Assembly: GCF_900447535.1 (NCBI RefSeq)
Contig: NZ_UFXX01000001.1
Coordinates: 1,736,001 to 1,800,000, forward strand
Direction: 5' to 3'
DNA: 64,000 nucleotides
Origin: Dermacoccus nishinomiyaensis
Lineage (GTDB): Bacteria; Actinomycetota; Actinomycetes; Actinomycetales; Dermatophilaceae
Shown: positions 35,076-44,264 of the stretch, piece after piece
How the letters are laid out: each line of letters begins with the position of its first letter
Numbering within the stretch: the stretch's first letter is position 1
The notes under the pieces: model-generated
What the model saw: only the letters and a program-made list of their open reading frames with translations
Told to the model about the DNA's origin: nothing
The model's database searches: none
Position numbers and translations under genes: made by a program

Positions 35076-38072
35076 ATGAAGAACAGCACAGCGAGCGGTT
35101 CAGGATTCCAGTTCGACGCCAGTCAGCCGTATCAGCTGGATGCGATCGCGTCCGTGGTCGACCTGTTCGACGGGCAGCCGAAGGATGCAGAAAAGCTGGT
35201 CACGACCCTGCATGGTGCGGCGGTGCTGCCCGACTCGGATCAGTCGGTGCTTGACATCGACCTGACGCAGGAAGTCGGCGCAGTCGGCAACAGCCTGGTG
35301 CTCGATCGTGACCTGATCCTTGCGAACCTGCAGCGTGTGCAGGATCGCAACGGCCTTGAGGTGGCGTCGGCGCTTGCGGGCGACGCGCTCGACTTCGATA
35401 TCGAGATGGAGACCGGCACGGGTAAGACCTATGTCTACCTGCGCACGATCTTCGACTTGGCCGTCCGCTACAACTTCACGAAGTTCGTGATCCTGGTGCC
35501 GAGCGTGGCGATCCGTGAGGGTGTCAGCACGAGCATCCGGCTCATGCGTGAGCACTTCGAGAGCCTCTACAAGTCGCGGGGCATCACCTTCGATGCCTCC
35601 GTCTATAGCGGCAAGAGCGCTGAGGAGGTGCAGTCGTTCGCGACCTCGACCAACGTGCAGATCCTCATCATGACGATCGACTCGATCCGTGGCAACGCGA
35701 ACACGCGCATCATCCACCAGACGCGCGACAAGCTGAACGGCCTGCGCCCGATCGACTATCTGAAGGCGACCCACCCGGTCGTGATCTTGGACGAGCCGCA
35801 GAACATGGAGTCGCAGCTCTCTCAGTCGGCGGTCGGTGAACTCGACCCCGTCTTCACCCTGCGCTACAGCGCAACGCACAAGAAGCAGCGCAACGTCGTC
35901 TACCGGCTCGACCCGGTCGACGCCCACGATCTCGGTCTGGTGAAGCAGATCGTCGTCGCCGAGGTGGCCCGGCAGGGCGCGGACGCGACGCCGTATATGA
36001 GGCTGGTGGAGGTGCGGCGTGAGCCGTCGTGGTCGGCCCGGCTGGAGCTGTCCTGCCGCAAAGCCGATGGCTCGCTCGAGCGCCGAGTCGTGAGCGTGAA
36101 GCAGCACCAGGAGCTGTCCGATGGCCGCCTGACGAACAACCCGATCTACGAGGGCTGGCGCATCAACGAGATGAGCATCGAGCCCGCCTACGTCGACCTC
36201 ACCACGCACGGCTTCCTCTACGAGGGCGAGAGCATCGGTGCCTCGGCCGGCGCGATCTACAAGGAGATGATCCGCGAGACCGTCCGCGAGCACCTGCGCA
36301 AGGAATCGATGCTGCGCGCCAAGGGCATCAAGGTGCTCAGCCTCTTCTTCGTCGATAAGGTCGCCAGCTACCTGGGCGACGGCACGAACAACGACGACGC
36401 GAGCGGTGACTTCGTGCAGTGGTTCGACGAGGTCTTCATCGAGGAGCGTGCGAAGTCCGCGCGCTACCAGGAGCTGCTGCCGCAGGCGCCGAGTGAACTG
36501 CGCCGGGCGTACTTCTCCCAGATCAAGCGCGGCAAGACAACCACCTTCCAGGACTCGTCCGGCACCACCAAGGCCGATGACGACGCCTACGAACTGATCA
36601 TGCGGCAGAAGGCACGCCTGCTCGACGAGAACGAGCCCGTGCGGTTCATTTTCAGCCACTCTGCCCTGCGCGAGGGCTGGGACAACCCGAACGTCTTTCA
36701 GATCTGCACCCTGCGCGAAATGGGCGCTGAGACCGAGCGTCGCCAGACTCTCGGACGTGGGCTGCGCCTGCCCGTCGCCAAGACCGAGGACGGCTACGCC
36801 CGCGTCGCTGACCGTGGCGTCGCCACGCTGACGGTAGTAGCGAATGAGTCGTACACGAAGTTCGCAGACGCACTCCAGCGCGAATACAAGGACGCCGGGG
36901 TCGAGATCGGCCGGGTGCGCCGGGCCGAGTTCTCGAAGATCCCGCTGCAGGACGAGAACGGTGCGCTCACCGACGACCAGTTCGGCTATCAGCGATCCGT
37001 GCTGGTGTGGGAGCACCTCAAGGACAAGGGCTTCATCGACAAGGACGGCGCAGTTACCTCAAAGTTTCAGCCGAACCAGCTCGGATTCGACCTCGGCCTG
37101 CCCGTCGACTTCGTCTGGGCTGAGTCGATCATCATCGAGCTGATTGAACGCGCCAACATCGGCAAGTACGTCAAGCCGGTCAGCAAGCGCCAGCCGCGCG
37201 TGCTCAATAAGCAGCTCTACTCGACCCCCGAGTTCGAGGAGTTCTGGGAGACGATCAGCCAGAAGACCACCTACCGCGTCCGGGTCGGTCGCGACCAGCT
37301 GATCGAGAACGCCATCCGGGTGATCCGTGAGGAGCCGAAGATCGACGCGCTGCGCATCCAGGTCACCCGCGCCGGAGTCAAGGTGCTGCGAGGCGGCGCC
37401 AAGGGCGAGGAACTCGGCACCCGCTCGGCTGACCTCAAGGGCAGCTACGACCTGCCCGACATCATCACGGAACTTCAGGAGGCGACCTCCCTCACCCGCA
37501 AGACCATCGTCGACATCCTGATCGGCAGCGAGCGGTTGAGTGAGTTCATTGGCAACCCGAACGACTTCATTGCGATGGCCAAGCGTGTCCTCCAGAGTGA
37601 GCTGGCGAAGATCGTGGTTGACGGCATCCAGTACGAGCGGATCGCTGGCTCGGTATACGAGCTGCGTGAGTTGCAGCGAGACGGCGAGGATGAGAAGGAG
37701 CGCTTCCTCGACCAGATGTACAAGGTGCAGCACACCCGAAAGACAGATTTCGACTACGTCGTCTTCGACTCCGATGTGGAGCGCCAGTTCGCGGAGCTAC
37801 TCGACTCCCGTGAAGACATTAAGATGTTCATGAAGCTGCCAGCCAAGTTCAAGATTGATACTCCGGTTGGGCCGTATAATCCAGACTGGGGGATTATCAA
37901 AAAGGAAGGCGACGAAGACCGGATCTATATGATCCGCGAGACGAAGAGCACACTTGACGATTCGAAGCTTCGGCCAAGCGAGCTCGCCAAGATAAAAGCA
38001 GCTAAGCGCCATTTCGAAGCTATCGGTGTCGTGGACTATGCCCGCTCGGCGCCCGGGGCATGGAGGCTGTGA
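35076..38072 (+). CDS. res: type III restriction endonuclease subunit R (Res)
   Basis: A 998-residue translocase/nuclease. Walker A is ETGTGKT (residues 112-118), motif II is LDEPQNMES (from residue 238), and motif VI region is RRQTLGRGLRLPV. A C-terminal PD-ExK nuclease is visible: YNPDWGII near 934-941 and MIRETKST about 13 residues later. It starts two bases after the Mod stop, so helicase, Mod and Res form one operon. Together with Mod it would cut unmodified DNA after ATP-dependent translocation. No disruption is seen. Confidence 0.92.
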   Translation: MKNSTASGSGFQFDASQPYQLDAIASVVDLFDGQPKDAEKLVTTLHGAAVLPDSDQSVLDIDLTQEVGAVGNSLVLDRDLILANLQRVQDRNGLEVASALAGDALDFDIEMETGTGKTYVYLRTIFDLAVRYNFTKFVILVPSVAIREGVSTSIRLMREHFESLYKSRGITFDASVYSGKSAEEVQSFATSTNVQILIMTIDSIRGNANTRIIHQTRDKLNGLRPIDYLKATHPVVILDEPQNMESQLSQSAVGELDPVFTLRYSATHKKQRNVVYRLDPVDAHDLGLVKQIVVAEVARQGADATPYMRLVEVRREPSWSARLELSCRKADGSLERRVVSVKQHQELSDGRLTNNPIYEGWRINEMSIEPAYVDLTTHGFLYEGESIGASAGAIYKEMIRETVREHLRKESMLRAKGIKVLSLFFVDKVASYLGDGTNNDDASGDFVQWFDEVFIEERAKSARYQELLPQAPSELRRAYFSQIKRGKTTTFQDSSGTTKADDDAYELIMRQKARLLDENEPVRFIFSHSALREGWDNPNVFQICTLREMGAETERRQTLGRGLRLPVAKTEDGYARVADRGVATLTVVANESYTKFADALQREYKDAGVEIGRVRRAEFSKIPLQDENGALTDDQFGYQRSVLVWEHLKDKGFIDKDGAVTSKFQPNQLGFDLGLPVDFVWAESIIIELIERANIGKYVKPVSKRQPRVLNKQLYSTPEFEEFWETISQKTTYRVRVGRDQLIENAIRVIREEPKIDALRIQVTRAGVKVLRGGAKGEELGTRSADLKGSYDLPDIITELQEATSLTRKTIVDILIGSERLSEFIGNPNDFIAMAKRVLQSELAKIVVDGIQYERIAGSVYELRELQRDGEDEKERFLDQMYKVQHTRKTDFDYVVFDSDVERQFAELLDSREDIKMFMKLPAKFKIDTPVGPYNPDWGIIKKEGDEDRIYMIRETKSTLDDSKLRPSELAKIKAAKRHFEAIGVVDYARSAPGAWRL

Positions 38073-38088
38073 TAAGGGTTTATTCCGC

Positions 38089-39606
38089 TTAGATGATTCG
38101 TCGGTAAACGGAGCGATCCGGGCCACATTTGGTCCGGTTTACCCCTAATTGAGAGCGCTGGCACCTACCGTTTCCCCCCTGTATGCGGCAGCTCGCCTCG
38201 CGGACGCTGCGGGCCGCAAACGTCGAGCCACTGAGCAGCGCGTAGAGCGTGCGCGCGCAACGCTCGAACTCGCGCCCTTCGCCGGCACCAGTGCGGCATC
38301 GACATCGCCACAACTGCTCCAACTCGCCCGCAGCAATCGCCTTCGCGACTACCTGGCCGCGCTTCGTCAGCACGAACTCACCGCGATAGTGACGCGCGTA
38401 GCCCATCGTCTTCAGCGACTCACGCAGCGCCGTCACCGGCACGACATCCATCTCTCGACGGCTACTGCCGTGCGTCCAGATGCGCAGCGCGTCGACGATC
38501 CTGCCGACAGTGTCAGGCTTCAGGTAGCCCGCTTGCGTCAGCGGCAGCGGGCCCTCCGCGAGCATGCCGATGAGCGTCACCCACGAGCGCAACGCGTCGG
38601 CGCGCTCTGCGTCCGTCGGTTCGACACGCTCCGTGCGAGCCCGCGACACCGAACCGAGCAACACCACCTGCGCGCGCGGCGACGCCCGCCGCAACGTCTG
38701 GCCGAGCATCGGCGACGGATCCACCGCCCCCTCTTCAGCGATCCTCTAAAGAACCTCGTTCTCCTTCGACAGCACGACGATCGCGACGTTCGCCTCGTCG
38801 ACCGAGAAGCGCGCCGGATCCCAGCCCGGCAGCACCCACTCCGCCAACTCCCGTGGCAAGGTGCGCGCCTTGTGCCCCTGGACGAGTTCGTTGTACTGCC
38901 ACGGTCCGCCCGAATCCTCCAACGGGCATGCGTTGCGACCGGCGACGCACTCCGCGAGCGAGCCGTCGGCGTCAGGTGCACCGCTCGTCGCGAGCTCGAA
39001 GATCTTCTCGAGCTTGATCGTGTGCACCCAGTCGTCACCGAAGTCATACACGTAGAACACACGATCGTCGGGAGCGCGCAGCACCTGATCGAGCACGACC
39101 TCGGTCTCGACGCCCGACGCTTCGTCGAGGTCGTCACCCTCCTCGACATCCCACTCACTCGCGAGGTACGGCCCGCCCCAGATGTCCTTCTTCGGTCCGA
39201 GCGTAAAGCGGTGCAGGTGCGCATCCGCCCAGCCGAGCGCCGCCTGGAGGACGTCGTGGAACTGCGCCATCGTGACGTCGCTGCGGACCTCGATGCGGCG
39301 CCAGACGGCCGGCTTCACCTCGTCGACGTCGACACGGACGGTGAGGAGCCGCACGCCATCACGTGCCGGCGGCAACGTCACCTGTGGCCGCGGCGGTGGT
39401 GGTGTGAAGAACCGGCGCGCGATACCTTCCGTCGAGCCTGCGGGCGCGCCCCGGCGGGCATGCGGAACGCCGCACCGGGCATGCCGCCGGCGCCTGACGC
39501 TTGCTGGTCGCCGCCGGCCTGCGGTGGAAGCCCGAGCTCACGGGCGACGTCAGTCCAGTTCTCCTCATCGTTCAGCTGCTCACGAAATGACTGGATGAAC
39601 GCCTCG
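38089..39606 (-). pseudogene. decayed pRiA4b ORF-3-like gene
   Basis: Pieces of one protein lie in order on the minus strand. About 39440-39606 encodes FIQSFREQLNDEENWTDVAR in one frame. 38746-39381 encodes the pRiA4b ORF-3 domain (LLTVRVDVDEVKPAVWRRIE, YVYDFGDDWVHTIKLEKI) in another. The same frame then stops at a TAG (38746-38748) and continues (RIAEEGAVDPSPMLGQTLRR to PLTQAGYLKPDTVGRIVDAL and the LTKRGQVVAKA segment), the usual C-terminal region of this family. The end is abnormal and appears truncated next to the Res gene. So there is one frameshift, one in-frame stop and a lost 3' end. The function of the intact family is unknown. The restriction operon probably landed at its 3' end. Confidence 0.7.
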
Positions 39607-39836
39607 ACCGACGGGTCGTCGGAATCAGCCCTGCCCCCATCGTGTCATCGACTCGACTCCGAGACGCGCTGGCGACACTGCGGCCCCAAGGCTCGCTCGC
39701 CGTACTCGCCAGGAGGCCACTGAATCCGCGGGAACCTTCTCGGCCATCAGTGCTCCCGCCTCCGGACGATCCAGGCCCGCGGGCCGCTTCATGCACGACA
39801 CCGCCGCTGTTCGGGCAAGGAGGGCCGCAGGGACAC

Positions 39837-39842
39837 TAGGGT
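39837..39842 (+). promoter_or_regulatory. -10 box TAGGGT before macro-SIR2 gene
   Basis: TAGGGT, 7 bases, ATG 39850. It favours ATG 39850 over the GTG at 39841 that overlaps the box. Confidence 0.5.
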
Positions 39843-39849
39843 GACTGAG

Positions 39850-41250
39850 ATGCGCCCCGGTCACGTCTTCCTCGTCCACGGCCACCTGCAGGACGTCACG
39901 TGTGACGCCATCCTGCTTCCGACCGACACCTCCTTCAGTGTGGCGCCGTACTGGGTGGACCTCATCGGCGACCAGCCCCAGCGCCCTGCCGGCTGGCCGC
40001 GCGACGGGCGCGTCTCGCCCGACATCTTCTGGTTCGTCGACGTCACTGACGACAACCGCGTCGCGCTGGACGCCGCCTTGCTCCGTGCCCGCCTGCGCGA
40101 ACGCGTGGCGCAGATCGCGACGGCACTCGCGGGGCGCTCCGTGGTGCGCGGCCGAGCACAACACCTCGTGACACTCCCGTTGATCGGCGCCGGCGGCGGT
40201 GGTCAACCGGCCGGTGCCATGGTCGCCGCAGTGCTCGACGAACTGGCGGCTCTCACCGAACAGCATCCCCTCGACTTCGCCGTCGTCGTCCCCGAACGCC
40301 CGATCTTCGAGGCGCTGCAGCGTCACCGGCGAGCCGGTCACACCGCTTCGCCTGACGACCTCGCAGCCCGCCTCGGGCGTCGCGCGCGCGAGGGAAGCCT
40401 GTCGCTCATGATCGGCGCCGGCGTCAGCATGGGCGCCGGGCTGCCCAGCTGGGACGGGCTGCTGAAATCCGTTGCCGCGACGCTGCCCGACCACGCTCGC
40501 AAGGCGGTCATGAAGACAGGCGAATCCGATGCTGAGGCACCGCAGTTTCGCGATGACTTCTCCGCGCTCTCACCCCTGGATCAGGCGCAGCTCCTCGAGG
40601 CGCTCCTCGGCACCGCACTGGGACGAGAGGTCGTCGCGGCGGCGTCTAACCGCGACAGCAAGGGTCGCCGGCGGCCGGCACTCGGGCACCTGCTACTTGC
40701 CGGGCTTCAGTGCCGCCAGGTCGCGACGACGAACTACGACGACCTGTACGAGACCGCCGTTCGATCCCAGCAGGGCGGCGACATCGCCAAACTGCCCTAC
40801 CAGCGGCCCGTGCACGCGCAACCGTGGATCCTCAAGATGCACGGAGACGTCGAGCACGAGGGCGACATCGTCCTCACGCGATCGTCCTTCGTCGCCTACG
40901 ACGGTCGTCATCGTCCCGCAGGATCACTCTTCCAGAGCATGCTCATGACGAGCCACGTCCTCTTCGTCGGCGTCTCCCTGACCGACGACAACGTCCTCCG
41001 GCTCACCCACGAGGTGGCCCACTATGTCGACGGCGCTCTCAGCGGAAGCGAAACGGCGACGACCCCCGACGCCGCCCTCCTCGGGACGGTGCTGACCCTC
41101 GCCCCCGACGTGCACCGCCGCCGGCTCTGGCAGGGAAGCCTCGAATGGCATGCCGTCGGCGAGGACGACACCCGCGTCCCCGACAACGCGCGACACCTCG
41201 AGATCCTCCTCGACAGCATCGCCATGTGGGCTGTTCCCGAACTCGCCTGA
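39850..41250 (+). CDS. macro-like domain fused to SIR2 domain
   Basis: A 466-residue two-domain protein. Residues 1-155 look like a divergent macro (ADP-ribose-binding) domain: GHLQDVTCDAILLPTD (11-26), a long insert, then TLPLIGAGGGGQPAGAMVAA (108-127). Residues 180-460 form a SIR2 domain of the prokaryotic defence type: LMIGAGVSMGAGLPSW (186-201), ATTNYDD (292-298) with the catalytic Asn, and KMHGD with His331. Such SIR2 domains usually hydrolyse NAD rather than deacetylate proteins. A macro domain next to it could bind ADP-ribose products or signals. The neighbour at 42132 is an ADP-ribosylglycohydrolase, which fits. SIR2 assignment is firm, macro assignment probable. Confidence 0.82.
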   Translation: MRPGHVFLVHGHLQDVTCDAILLPTDTSFSVAPYWVDLIGDQPQRPAGWPRDGRVSPDIFWFVDVTDDNRVALDAALLRARLRERVAQIATALAGRSVVRGRAQHLVTLPLIGAGGGGQPAGAMVAAVLDELAALTEQHPLDFAVVVPERPIFEALQRHRRAGHTASPDDLAARLGRRAREGSLSLMIGAGVSMGAGLPSWDGLLKSVAATLPDHARKAVMKTGESDAEAPQFRDDFSALSPLDQAQLLEALLGTALGREVVAAASNRDSKGRRRPALGHLLLAGLQCRQVATTNYDDLYETAVRSQQGGDIAKLPYQRPVHAQPWILKMHGDVEHEGDIVLTRSSFVAYDGRHRPAGSLFQSMLMTSHVLFVGVSLTDDNVLRLTHEVAHYVDGALSGSETATTPDAALLGTVLTLAPDVHRRRLWQGSLEWHAVGEDDTRVPDNARHLEILLDSIAMWAVPELA

Positions 41251-41264
41251 CTACCGAGACCGCG

Positions 41265-42044
41265 TCACCCCTCCTGCGAGCGCCACATGTCGAAGCGCGC
41301 GATGAGCTGAAGGAAGTCACGGCCGACGGCCTCATAGGTGCGGTTGAGATCGAAGCGATCACCCACGTCAGGGCCGGCCTTCCAGACGTGCCCCGTGGTC
41401 TCGAAGGCGAGGACGGGCGCCGCGTGGTCACTGCCCGGCTGCTTGGCACACGCGAACCAGAAACGCCACTCGCCCATGCCGTTCGGCGAGTCCTTCGACG
41501 CAGCACGTCGATGCTGGTGGATGCTGGGCACCGCATCGAAGGCTGCTTGGCGCACGCCGTCGCCAGAGGCCGAGCTCGAGAAGACCCCGTTGAGCATGCG
41601 CACACCATGACGCTCGAAGGCTCGCGACGCGGTGAGATGAGCAATCGCCCGGTGTGTCAATGACTCCGGCGTAGAACGGGGCACGCTCCGTGGCGAGCCC
41701 AGACGCGTCACCTCTTCGACCCACCGAACGAACTCTCGGGGCTCCCGCGTGAGCACGTCGAGCCAGTTCGCCTTCTGCCCCCACGGATCGAACGGCGCCA
41801 CATGCACACGCCCTTCGTAGTTGCAACGCACCGGAGTGCTCTCGCGGTGCGGATCCCACAAGACGACCTCGTCGTACATCCCGCCGCCCGCATGCATCTC
41901 GAGAATCTGCAGGTGTGGATGGCGGCGGCCGATCTCCGCCATGAAGCGCCAGGCGGCCGCCTGCTTGACGTCGAAACGGATGGCCAGAGACGCATCCCCG
42001 AGCACCTTCTCCGCACGATCATCCATCTGGTTCTCCCCCGGCAT
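41265..42044 (-). CDS. TY-Chap2-like putative peptide chaperone
   Basis: A 259-residue protein. Residues 27-75 (AAAWRFMAEIGRRHPHLQIL followed by EMHAGGGMYDEVVLW) resemble the actinobacterial TY-Chap2-type family, whose N-terminal domain resembles type III secretion chaperones. The later part (ASKDSPNGMGEWRFWFACAK) contains Trp-rich motifs also seen in such proteins. It lies on the opposite strand between the macro-SIR2 and ADP-ribosylglycohydrolase genes and shares the AT-rich divergent promoter region with the latter. Two starts have ribosome sites: 42044 (GGAGG) and 42026 (GGGGGAG). Confidence 0.6.
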   Translation of the reverse strand: MPGENQMDDRAEKVLGDASLAIRFDVKQAAAWRFMAEIGRRHPHLQILEMHAGGGMYDEVVLWDPHRESTPVRCNYEGRVHVAPFDPWGQKANWLDVLTREPREFVRWVEEVTRLGSPRSVPRSTPESLTHRAIAHLTASRAFERHGVRMLNGVFSSSASGDGVRQAAFDAVPSIHQHRRAASKDSPNGMGEWRFWFACAKQPGSDHAAPVLAFETTGHVWKAGPDVGDRFDLNRTYEAVGRDFLQLIARFDMWRSQEG

Positions 42045-42069
42045 GCGTCCTCCACGTTTTTGTGTCCTA

Positions 42070-42098
42070 TTGACATATTAACGCCTACTTACTTATTG
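42070..42098 (+). promoter_or_regulatory. AT-rich divergent promoter region, TTGACA...TTATTG
   Basis: TTGACA at 42070-42075 and TTATTG at 42093-42098 with a 17-base spacer, 34 bases before ATG 42132. The 60 bases around it are unusually AT-rich for this genome. Confidence 0.45.
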
Positions 42099-42131
42099 TC
42101 GAATCGACTCATCAACGTACTGGAGGCACCG

Positions 42132-43871
42132 ATGGCCCGTTCTCACCTCACCACGCCGCAGCGCGACCGAGCGGCAGGCGTCCTCGTCGCACTGGCCTGC
42201 GGCGACGCACTCGGCGTCCCCTACGAGTTCGGCAGCACCCTCACCGACGTACGCCCCGCAATGATCGGCGGCGGCCTCGGACCCTACGCCCCAGGCGAAT
42301 GGAGCGACGACACCCAGATGGCGATCTGTGTCGCCCGCGTGAGCGCGGAGGCCGACGAACTCGATGACGCGGCCCTCACCCGGATCGGGCACGCCTTCAG
42401 CGACTGGCTGAGGACCGGCGCCACCGACGCCGGCAATCAGACCCGCGCAGTGTTGGGAGCGGTGGAGACCGGGCGCGCGAGCAGCGCGCCGGACGAAACC
42501 TCGCATCAGGACTACGTCGACGCGGCTCGTTCCTTCACGCGCACGCACGAACGCGCCGCCGGGAACGGGGCACTGATGCGTAACGGCATCGTCGGGCTGA
42601 CGGCTCTCGACGACCGCGAGCTCACCGCCTCGAACGCCAGGCGGATCGCGGAACTGACGCACGCCGACCCCCTCGTCCTCGACTCGTGCGTCCTCCACGC
42701 CGAGACCATCCGACACGCCGTCATGACGGGCGAGTACGACATCGTGGCCGGCCTCGACCTCCTGCCCGAAGAACGCCGCGACCAGTGGCGCGAATGGCTC
42801 GAGTCAGCCACCCTCGCAGACCCCTCCACGATCGAAGCGAACGGCTCGACGTTCGGCGCGCTGCGCGCCGCGCACGCCGCCATCACGCGGACACGTGTCC
42901 TGCGGTACAGCACGTTCGAGGGTGGCAACCGGCATCACGCCAGCGCCGCCATCGAGGCAGCGGCCAGCGCCGGCCACGACACCGACACCGTCGCTGCCAT
43001 CACGGGCGCCATGGTCGGCGCCCTCTACGGCGTCTCTGCGATTCCTGCCACCTGGCGGCGCCGCATCCACGGTTGGCCCGGAATGCGTGCCCGCGACCTC
43101 ATGACGCTCGCGCTGCGCACTGCAACCCCTTCAGCCGAGACCGAATGGCCCCTCCAGAGCCGGTCGTCCGTGCCGCACGGACGCAGCGAGGTGCCGCTCC
43201 CGTTCGACACCGGGGTGCTTCTCGGATCTCAGTCGCGTCTCCGCGACACCCAGGCCGACGCTGTGGTCTCCCTCTCCCGCATCGGCGTCGAGGACCGGAT
43301 GTTCTCCGACGCCGCGCCCGAGAACCACGTCGAGTTCTGGCTCGTCGACTCTGACGACCGCGCACAACACAACGACCTCGCGGCCACCCTCGAGGACGCC
43401 GCTGACACGCTCGCCGAGCTACGTGCCGAAGGCCACACCGTCCTGCTGCACTGCGTCCACGCTCACCACCGCACGCCCTCCGTCGCCTTGATCTACGGCG
43501 TCAAGCATTGCGGCCTGGGCGTCGACGAGGCCGAACACGCCATCCTGTCGACACTCGACGTGCCCAGCATCAGTGGCTTGCTGTGGGACACGGCCTCCCT
43601 CATCGCCCGGCGCGCCCAGGCGGATCGCCGCAGGGCCCAGGAGATCAGTGGTGAGATCCCACGCGAACCCAAGGGCTGGTACGACGACGAACTGACCTCG
43701 CTCGACGATGTCGACTCGGACCTCTCGCCGGTCTACGTGGCCTCCATGATGGGGAACATCAGCTCTGACGAGTACGCGCTCTGGTTCAACTCGTTGGCGG
43801 CGGAGGCAGCCGCGCGGGAGGACACCACTGCGAATCGGCCCGTCGACGGCCGGGGTTCGGAAAGCCCCTGA
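42132..43871 (+). CDS. ADP-ribosylglycohydrolase fused to CX5R phosphatase domain
   Basis: A 579-residue fusion. Residues 10-330 are an ADP-ribosylglycohydrolase (DraG/ARH) domain with GDALG (24-28), the metal-binding EWSDDTQM (56-63) and GHDTDTVAA (281-289); these Asp/Thr residues bind the two Mg ions, so it should remove ADP-ribose. Residues 355-500 form a dual-specificity-phosphatase-like domain with the P-loop HCVHAHHRTPS, Cys441 and Arg447 in CX5R spacing, and a preceding FWLVDSDDRAQHND segment. GGAGG lies 6 bases before ATG 42132. Paired with the macro-SIR2 gene, it suggests ADP-ribose turnover or 1''-phosphate processing; the link is inferred. Confidence 0.88.
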   Translation: MARSHLTTPQRDRAAGVLVALACGDALGVPYEFGSTLTDVRPAMIGGGLGPYAPGEWSDDTQMAICVARVSAEADELDDAALTRIGHAFSDWLRTGATDAGNQTRAVLGAVETGRASSAPDETSHQDYVDAARSFTRTHERAAGNGALMRNGIVGLTALDDRELTASNARRIAELTHADPLVLDSCVLHAETIRHAVMTGEYDIVAGLDLLPEERRDQWREWLESATLADPSTIEANGSTFGALRAAHAAITRTRVLRYSTFEGGNRHHASAAIEAAASAGHDTDTVAAITGAMVGALYGVSAIPATWRRRIHGWPGMRARDLMTLALRTATPSAETEWPLQSRSSVPHGRSEVPLPFDTGVLLGSQSRLRDTQADAVVSLSRIGVEDRMFSDAAPENHVEFWLVDSDDRAQHNDLAATLEDAADTLAELRAEGHTVLLHCVHAHHRTPSVALIYGVKHCGLGVDEAEHAILSTLDVPSISGLLWDTASLIARRAQADRRRAQEISGEIPREPKGWYDDELTSLDDVDSDLSPVYVASMMGNISSDEYALWFNSLAAEAAAREDTTANRPVDGRGSESP

Positions 43872-43988
43872 CCGCCCATGGCCTGAAGCCGCAACAGTCG
43901 TTGTCACGACCGGACCGCGCGTTCGCCCGACACGCCCAGGACCTGAGCACGAGCAAGCGTCCGGCCATGGTGTGCCCAGGGACAGCGA

Positions 43989-44264
43989 CTACTCGGCGAG
44001 CGACCCGTACCTCAGCACGTGGTCGGAGAAGCTGCCCGAACACTCGGGCAGGTGCAGTTCGATGAGTTTCGCGAGCGTCAGCACGTAATGGCGCGTGCAG
44101 AAGAGCTGCGCGTTACCACCGCCGGCGTGCTCGGCGAACACGACGTAGTGCGTCGGGGTCTCGGTGCACACGCACTCGTTCCACGTGCAGCGGGTGCTAT
44201 CGCCGTCGTCGAACTCGTCGAACCCGGTGTCGCCCAAGTCGAGTTCGTGAGTCACGTTCGTCAT
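43989..44264 (-). CDS. small Cys/His-rich hypothetical protein
   Basis: A 91-residue protein. CTWNECVCTETPTHYVVFAE and LFCTRHYVLTLAKL give Cys and His spaced as in a treble-clef-like zinc site (C-x4-C-x-C ... C-x2-H). The N-terminus is acidic (ELDLGDTGFDEFDDGD). Its ATG at 44264 overlaps the stop of the upstream gene at 44261 (ATGA), so the two are co-translated. Function unknown. Confidence 0.65.
   Translation of the reverse strand: MTNVTHELDLGDTGFDEFDDGDSTRCTWNECVCTETPTHYVVFAEHAGGGNAQLFCTRHYVLTLAKLIELHLPECSGSFSDHVLRYGSLAE

Noticed and set aside
35100-37016. Long open frame antisense to Res
   Set aside because: Same artefact; no ribosome site and no domain.
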